Shown piece by piece: positions 57,698 through 64,000 of a stretch of DNA of 64,000 nucleotides. The stretch is taken from positions 17,842,915 through 17,906,914 of the forward strand of contig CM070606.1 of assembly GCA_036346395.1 (NCBI GenBank), given 5' to 3'. A program made the position numbers and the translations under genes. The notes beneath the pieces are model-generated. The model made no database searches and was not told the origin of the DNA. It saw nothing but the letters and a program-made list of their open reading frames with translations. This stretch comes from Hsuehochloa calcarea (lineage: Eukaryota > Streptophyta > Magnoliopsida > Poales > Poaceae). Each line of letters starts with the position of its first letter. The stretch's first letter is position 1.

Positions 57698-60600
57698 TGT
57701 GAGGACCCGGGTTATTTCCGTAAGACCGAGGTTTACGGTCTTAAGGAAATAACTCTGGCCTCAAGTAAATGAATTCCACCTTAACTCCATCCAAGTGAGG
57801 AGCCCGATCAAACTAGAGCCCGGTGATCATGCGCGTTGCTCCTCTGCAAGCACTACATGATTATCGGTTCTCCAAACGGTCAAAGCCAACACTTAGACAA
57901 GTTAAAGTGGGATTCATAACAGCGAGTATGAGGCCGTGTTGGCTCGGGATCAGCGACCAACACGCTCATACTCTCATTCAACGTTAATCACATCCATACA
58001 ACAACGTACATTATCAATCCAAAAGACATACAACATAATAGTTAAGTCTACACTATTACATAACGGCCGACCGGCCAAATTCAAATAAGAGTGATAAATA
58101 ACAGCGGAAGCAAAATAATTAAACCAAAAGTCCAGCAAGGTATGCCCATAACCCAAGGCAACCGATTGGGGTTAAATGATAGCACAACTCGTCGATTAAT
58201 CGCCTAAATCGGCCTTCACGAGCTCATCGAGCTCAAACCGTCCTCACGAAAAGAAAAACAAAAAGGCCAGCCAACATCTGGCTGAGTACAAGTGCACTCG
58301 CAAGTCTTACACAAATAAAAAGTAGTATGCTAGAGGTTGTTCCAAAGGATGGCTCATATTGGCTTAGTTTTGCAAAAGAGACGCAACAATTAACAACCTA
58401 CACATACTAGTTTCCAAGTGCCCATTTATAAATCAGATTTGAAGTAGAAGTAAAGCTCATGAATAAGTAATAACATGAATCACAAATGAATCATAAAAGT
58501 GTCAAAGTGGCGGTCCACTTTGATACAACAACAAGTACACAATTTAACAAAGTGGTGTCCACTTTGCTACAACACAAGCATGAATATCCCATTCGTGACA
58601 ATCCCAAGTTTTTCCACAAAACAAATATGTCAAAGTCTAACAATAGTAACTCCCGAACTCAAGTGTTGTCCATAACCTAGGACGAGGCTATTCGAATAGA
58701 TTTATACCTGCGAGGGTGTACTACTTTACCCACACGACTTGATTAGCCCGTTAAGCCTCCGGATGCCTCAGAAAATAGCATACTTCCTATGGTATGCCGG
58801 CGGGTAAATCAAGATATGGTCATTTTAGCAAGAAAATTTCATTATGCTAAGTCCCTCAACCTTGGGCTTCTAGGCGACATAAGGCGTTACGGTCTATATG
58901 CCCTATCGGCCGCAAGGAACATAGGGTTTAACGGCCCTATGGCCTCACAAAACCACCGTGGGGCTCAACACAACAAAACCTTCCCCCTACTTAACCATAC
59001 GGCTCCCACCCCGTATGTGATAGAACGAATGTACTTGAATCAACGACGTTACCAAAGTTCGGTCCTTGTTGGTCTAGACAAGACAATCCTCATACCCAAT
59101 CTCGTGCACGAAGGCACCTTCACTAGCATCCACTTGTCCAGACCCAAATCTCATTTTAAATAACAAAATTTTAACTTTTGAAACAGAATCGAAGATCTGA
59201 AATAAACCAAAAAAGTTATAAAGTTTGTATGTCCCAAGACTGTCGGGTTATTCCCGCCAATCAAACTATCGTTCTAGACTTGCATGGCTAAGCAACACAT
59301 ACCACGTAAGTCACACAACTTATCCTAAGCATTTCAGTACTGGAGTAATTCAAGGATAACCACAATGACAAAACAATAGGGTGTATCTAACTATTCCACA
59401 CAAAAATAGCGACATTAATAAAATAGCATGGAAGCAAATATCATTGCACTAACTTAACAAAAACTGGGATCAAATATGATGCAAAAGAAAGTTCAAATGA
59501 TGCTTGCCTTGCTGGTAGTTCACTTGCTCACTCTCGGTTACGTAGTTGTTCATTTGCGACAACTCGGACTCTATAGAAATAGTGATATCGAATGAACACC
59601 GAGAAAAGTCAAAAATTCAAAGTTCTCAAAAATGAATGAAATTTTCACAGTAGCTAGATTATGATTTTAGATGAATTTAGGTGAAAGAATTATTTCATTT
59701 GGATTTCGTATGTGAAAGTTATGACAGTTTGAAAATCGGTTTTGGGAAAAATACTGAAAAATGGGCTTCGGTTACTGTTCATCCGAAATCCAATTTTTAG
59801 CAAAAATTTGTAGATCAGTGGTGAAGAAAATGATTACATATATAAATATATGTTAAAATTATATGACCAAAATAAATTAGTTCAACTCATTTAGAGTTCA
59901 AATGAATTAGTTATGAATTTTCAAAGTTAAAAGAATTTTGTATTGTAAAAGTAATTCTTTTCTGAAATTCGTACCACATAAAAATACTTTGTAAACTCGA
60001 AGTAACCTCGCTTCTATCATAACCAAAGTCGTCCATCCAACCACACAACGTTCGGATTAACAATCTTCCAACCATACCATCTATCCGATAATTGAACAAA
60101 ATCCACCGACTTGTGGGCATAATATCATGTCTAAATCCATCAATCCTTCTCCGATATATTATTTAAGCTAATACTAGCTATCTAGCTCTACTAGTCTCAC
60201 CTCGAAATTCATATTCGTATACACCCAAAATTTCCACCAACCGAGGTTTAATAAACTAACCGACACCTAATGAGCTTTACAATTTAAATACACATCCAAT
60301 ACTTAATAGCTCACAAATCGATCTCTCATATCCATACCATCGAACTTAGTCTTGAATGACCTCCACCAATCCAATCATATATATGCCACTACGATCAACT
60401 AATAATCATTTATCTACTATCCAATTGAGGGTACAAATCTACTAACTCGGCACATAGGACTTAACTATTACATACACGACAATCCAATTATTTATCCATA
60501 ATCAAACAATCCAATCCTACCTTCTCCCAATTTCTAGCATACATGTCTCATGTAGCTACTACTTCGGACATCCGATCAATTTGCTAATGCTTAATTAAAT

Positions 60601-63008
60601 CATCCGATTCAACTAATCCAACAAGGTACATAATCCGACATCCAACGAGCAACAACACACATATATAAAAGGTATATCATTAATCATCAACACATACTCC
60701 ATCCACCAAGTAATAGATTATAAAAATCTTTATACATCCTATCCTCAAAATAACCAATCCAGTGTGACATGAAACCTCCAATTAATGTCTCATCCAAAGA
60801 TCACCACTAACTTCCATGCGACTTTATATTAATACCGACCGATCAAAATAATCAACTCATAAATTTAATGTAGCATCCACCGATCAATAATACTCATATT
60901 CCGCTACGACGATAAAATTATTTGTATCCACCGATATACATCACATGAACACGCCTACGCACAAATACAACCTAACCGGATAATTATGCCGACCCTAATA
61001 TATCAAATCATTTTTATAAATATACATGTAAAAATAGATGCAATGCTCATGACTAATATGCAACATGCACAACTAATATCGTAAACGTGATTAAACACTA
61101 AAGATTTTTACCGTGACACTAGGGGTGCAAATTATCACCGAACGTCTTCTCGGCTACACGTCCATGTCCACCGTAGTCGTCGCCGCTCATCTGCGTCCAC
61201 GTCCGGCTCCTCGTCCATGTCGATCGTTCTAGTGCCGTCGTATGCACCACACGGTCGCGTCGACACCGCCTCGCCTCACTTGGGCCACGTCGCATGCATG
61301 CGCCGTCGAGATCGGCCGCACGCATACTCCCACCGAGTCGGCCGCCTCTGCATGCATGCGCCACACCGGCTCGCCACTCGCATGTGCCGCCACCGCCTTT
61401 GACGCCGTCAAACCACGCCGTGCGCTGGCCGCGCCTCGGCCTCGCCTAGGCATCACACCGCCCGCCGAGCAACCTCGACACCGGGCCACAACGTGCCACT
61501 GCAGCACCTCGCCTTCGGCCGCGCCGCTGCGTCCTCCATCGTCTCCGTGCCGCTGCAGCTCCCGGCCGCCCGCGTCCTCGGCGTCGTTGGGTCGCCACAG
61601 CTGCTCCTGGCCATGGAGCTGCTTCTGCGCTGCTTCTAGCTCCTGCTAGCGCAAGACCAGCGAGGAGCTACCGGGCTGCTGATTGATGCACTGTCCACTG
61701 CTCGTTGTTCGCTTGCCTCCTTCCCTGCCGAATGAACAGCAAATTTGCTACAAGCTGGCTGCTACTACTAGCTGTTTGCTACAGTGTGTGCTTTTCTCTC
61801 TCTTCTTGTAAAACTTCGAAATCAACTCGCATGCGAAAACGAATCGGATGAATGGGTTGCTGGAGTGATGGGGATCACAGTGGTATGACATGCATGGAGA
61901 GATTTTCAATGTTTAGGGGAGATTTAGAGGAGAGAAGATGTTATGGCTTGAGCTAGAGATGAAATGAGCTAGCAGCTCTGTTTGGGGAAGAAGATGAGAC
62001 GTGGGCATATAGGAAATGGCTGTGTAGTCCTTGGTGTTGGGAGAATAAATCAATGGAAGTGAGGGGTCGTTGGATGGGGGAGATGGCAGTAGCAGTGGCT
62101 CGGCTGGGACCAAGAAAAGACAGTGGTGGTTTTGGCTGTACAGTTTTCGGATGAACAGTAATTCCAGAATTTGCAAAATGGCTGAGGTGATCAGGTAATT
62201 TTTAGACATTGTTGATTAGCTCTAAAAATCACGAAATTTTTAGGAGAGGTTCCTGACAAAATGTAGATGCTTAGGTAAAATTTTCAGAAATTTATCCAGA
62301 GTGTAATGCTCTCTAAAAATCTTTAAACCTTCTGCTTGTTTGGGAGATGAGTAGCAGTAAAGTTTTTCATCTCTTTTTCTTTTGCGTCGCTCAAACGACC
62401 TTGCATGGGAAAACCGATTATAGAAATGGCATGTCCTCGAGACAACGATCACGATGACATAACATGCGTTGTCAAATTCTTGATTTTTGCTAGTGATTGC
62501 GAGGAGAGAAGTTAGAAAAATAAAGAATAGACACGCAGGTATTTCATCTGCTAATTCTATTCTCCATTTTGCGAAATCACTCAAACTGCTATGCATGCGA
62601 AAACAAATTATAGAAATGGATTGCTCGTGCGATGACGATCGCGGTGGTATGACATGCATAGCTTGGTTTTGAAGTTTAATTTGAGATTTGAAGGGGAGAA
62701 AGCAGCGGGAGTTAGCAGGGTCGGAAAATAGAAGAGATGACCAGAAAAGAAGGGACACGCGATCGTTTTGCCCGCGGTCGGTCGAATTGGAAAATGAGAA
62801 CGGCGATACTAATGTATGCATCATGATTTTTGAAATGCATGCGGAAACGAGAAACAAAATATTTAATTTAATTGCAGTCGCTCAAACAATTTGATTTTTG
62901 AAGCAATCTTTTTACTTAAACACGGAAAAATTTTAAAACACTGCCAAATATTTATTAGATCGCCTAGTTAAATATTAACATCCCGATTTTGAAAATCAGG
63001 ATGTTACA
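57698..63008 (-). repeat. LARD 5' LTR
   Basis: Direct repeat of 49934-55239. From about 59160 to 62650 the two copies differ at only a handful of positions by eye, which points to a recent insertion. The left 1.4 kb (57698-59150) shows more differences, mostly at CAG/CTG/CCGG sites. Confidence 0.94.
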
Positions 63009-63013
63009 ATGTC
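63009..63013. repeat. LARD target-site duplication, right copy (ATGTC)
   Basis: Exact match to 49929-49933. Confidence 0.96.
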
Positions 63014-63203
63014 TATGTTAGCAGCTCATCCTGGGAGCTAACATGAGAGGCATATCCGGGAACCTGAATATTGGAATTGTACCTTGTTAATGATTATACT
63101 TCTAGTATTATTTTTAATTGAGACTTGATTGTTCTTGATTAAAAATTTTACTTTTGGTATGATTATTAATTTGGTATAAACCTCAATATTCCGGGTCCTC
63201 ACA
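63014..63203 (+). repeat. Gyp3 5' LTR, end
   Basis: Continuation of the LTR from 49933, ending CCGGGTCCTCACA at 63203. Confidence 0.85.
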
Positions 63204-63320
63204 GCGTTGGTATCAGAGCTGTGTTGACTGTAGGTTAAAGCCGTAGCAATGGACGATGTTAGGAATTTGGTTTGCAAAAGTATTTTCAAAACTAGCAAAA
63301 ATTTGGGTCAAAAATGTAAG
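63204..63320 (+). mobile_element. Gyp3 internal leader (partial)
   Basis: Primer-binding site TGGTATCAGAGCTG at 63208-63221, then about 100 bases including an ATG at 63249 whose frame is cut by Copia3. Too short to assign a protein. LTR size and termini fit a Tekay/Del-like gypsy. Confidence 0.75.
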
Positions 63321-64000
63321 TGTGGATATCGTGAGGATATGTGCACGATCTCAGGATGATGAGTCAATTGGCAATGGCGTTATTGGTTTGCAAAATCTCG
63401 CGTTTTGGGTTTGCTCCAAGGTTGTCAAAGCCATGGCGGTCGGCCGGTTGTCTTGCGGCGGTCGATCCGCCGATGGAAGCGATCCGACCGCCATGGTGGC
63501 GGTCCGACCACGATTTGAAATTGGGTTTTGAGTGGGCCAAAAATAGGTTGTGTAGGCAAGTGAGGGAGTCTCGGATGTGGTCCCATAATTTTGGAGCTCC
63601 GGTCAAAAGTTCTATTCGATTGAAATTTCGAAGGTTTGAATTTCTCGCTTGAATTTTGGCTAAGTCCTTTGGACCGTCCGACCGCCGTTGTGGGAGCGGT
63701 CCGATCAGCATGAATCGGTCGGACCGCCCACGTGGGGCTGATCGGCCGGCGATCACTGGAGGAAAGCCAAGTGTTGCATTGAGTTGATTTTGAGTGTGTG
63801 ATTCTCTCGAACTTCAATGCTTTATTGATGTATATCGCATTGCGGAACTCGGCGTGGGTCAAGTTGTGAAGAACTTGTTCCCGAAACGGTTTGTTTGTCT
63901 ATTGTTGTGCGATGGCTTGCAGTCAACGACGTCAGCGGTGAGTGGATCGGGACTACGCTTGGAGAGCCGAGGTCCGAACGATCAGGATACCGGTGAGGTT
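63321..64000 (+). mobile_element. Copia3 5' LTR (partial, same family as Copia2)
   Basis: Begins TGTGGATATCGTGAGG, matching in reverse orientation the LTR start of Copia2 at 13763, and aligns with it through the window end (for example AAGTTGTGAAGAACTTGTTC at 63861 against 13208-13227 reversed). It contains the same two clusters of CGGTC/GACCG palindromes (63430-63512 and 63675-63752). It ends before the TATA box. Frames over this region are not genes. Confidence 0.85.

Larger units (their letters stand above)
49934..63008 (-). mobile_element. LARD-type non-autonomous LTR retrotransposon (13.1 kb)
   Basis: Two near-identical LTRs (49934-55239 and 57698-63008, about 5.3 kb each) flank 2.46 kb without any recognisable gag or pol. 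The minus orientation is set by a polypurine tract beside the left LTR and a primer-binding site beside the right LTR. LTR ends are TGTAACATCC and GGGTCCTCACA in that orientation. A perfect 5-bp duplication proves integration as a unit. Long LTRs plus a non-coding internal domain define large retrotransposon derivatives (LARDs), which must use proteins from an autonomous partner. The shared LTR termini suggest the partner is Gyp3-like. Confidence 0.92.

Overview
This window looks like a deeply nested LTR-retrotransposon cluster from a large plant nuclear genome. A monocot, probably a grass, fits best: it carries long-LTR Ty1/copia elements, chromodomain Ty3/gypsy elements and one giant non-autonomous LTR element. 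That assignment is an inference from element types only. I found no host gene, rRNA, tRNA gene or CRISPR array. Every segment can be given to a retrotransposon, although the reading frames are nearly all broken.

Layout. (1) 1-535 is the leader of a minus-strand gypsy element (here 'GypX'). Its 5' LTR (536-1305 plus 12624-12781) is split by a complete plus-strand copia element, Copia1 (1306-12618). (2) 12782-22422 is Copia2, a minus-strand copia. Its 3' LTR was hit by GypX and its 5' LTR was cut by Gyp1. (3) 22423-45631 holds Gyp1, a minus-strand chromodomain (Tekay/Del-like) gypsy arranged LTR-internal-LTR-internal, i.e. two internal domains flanking one shared LTR. The second internal domain is split by a complete minus-strand element, Gyp2 (36984-44535, perfect TAAGG target-site duplication), whose pol frame runs into its LTR as in CRM-like elements. 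(4) 45632 onward is Gyp3, a plus-strand gypsy of which the window holds the 5' LTR (45632-49933 plus 63014-63203) and about 120 bases of leader. (5) Inside the Gyp3 LTR sits a 13.1-kb minus-strand non-autonomous element (49934-63008, perfect ATGTC duplication) with two LTRs of about 5.3 kb and a 2.46-kb internal region with no recognisable gene: a LARD-type element. (6) Copia3, of the same family as Copia2, begins at 63321 inside the Gyp3 leader and runs off the window.

Relative order of insertion from the nesting: Copia2 first, then GypX and Gyp1 into its two LTRs; Copia1 into GypX; Gyp2 and Gyp3 into Gyp1; the LARD and Copia3 into Gyp3.

The autonomous elements carry the usual set (gag, protease, integrase, reverse transcriptase, RNase H) in copia or gypsy order, and would supply proteins in trans to the LARD. 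The sequence itself is suspect: near-identical copies differ mainly by small indels and swaps at CAG/CTG/CCGG sites, which resembles long-read base-calling error at CHG-methylated cytosines. Many frameshifts noted below may therefore be sequencing artefacts rather than true decay. The best candidates for something undescribed are the LARD with its Gyp3-like termini, and a small AGTAC/GTACT stem-loop found near the LTR 3' end of three different gypsy families.
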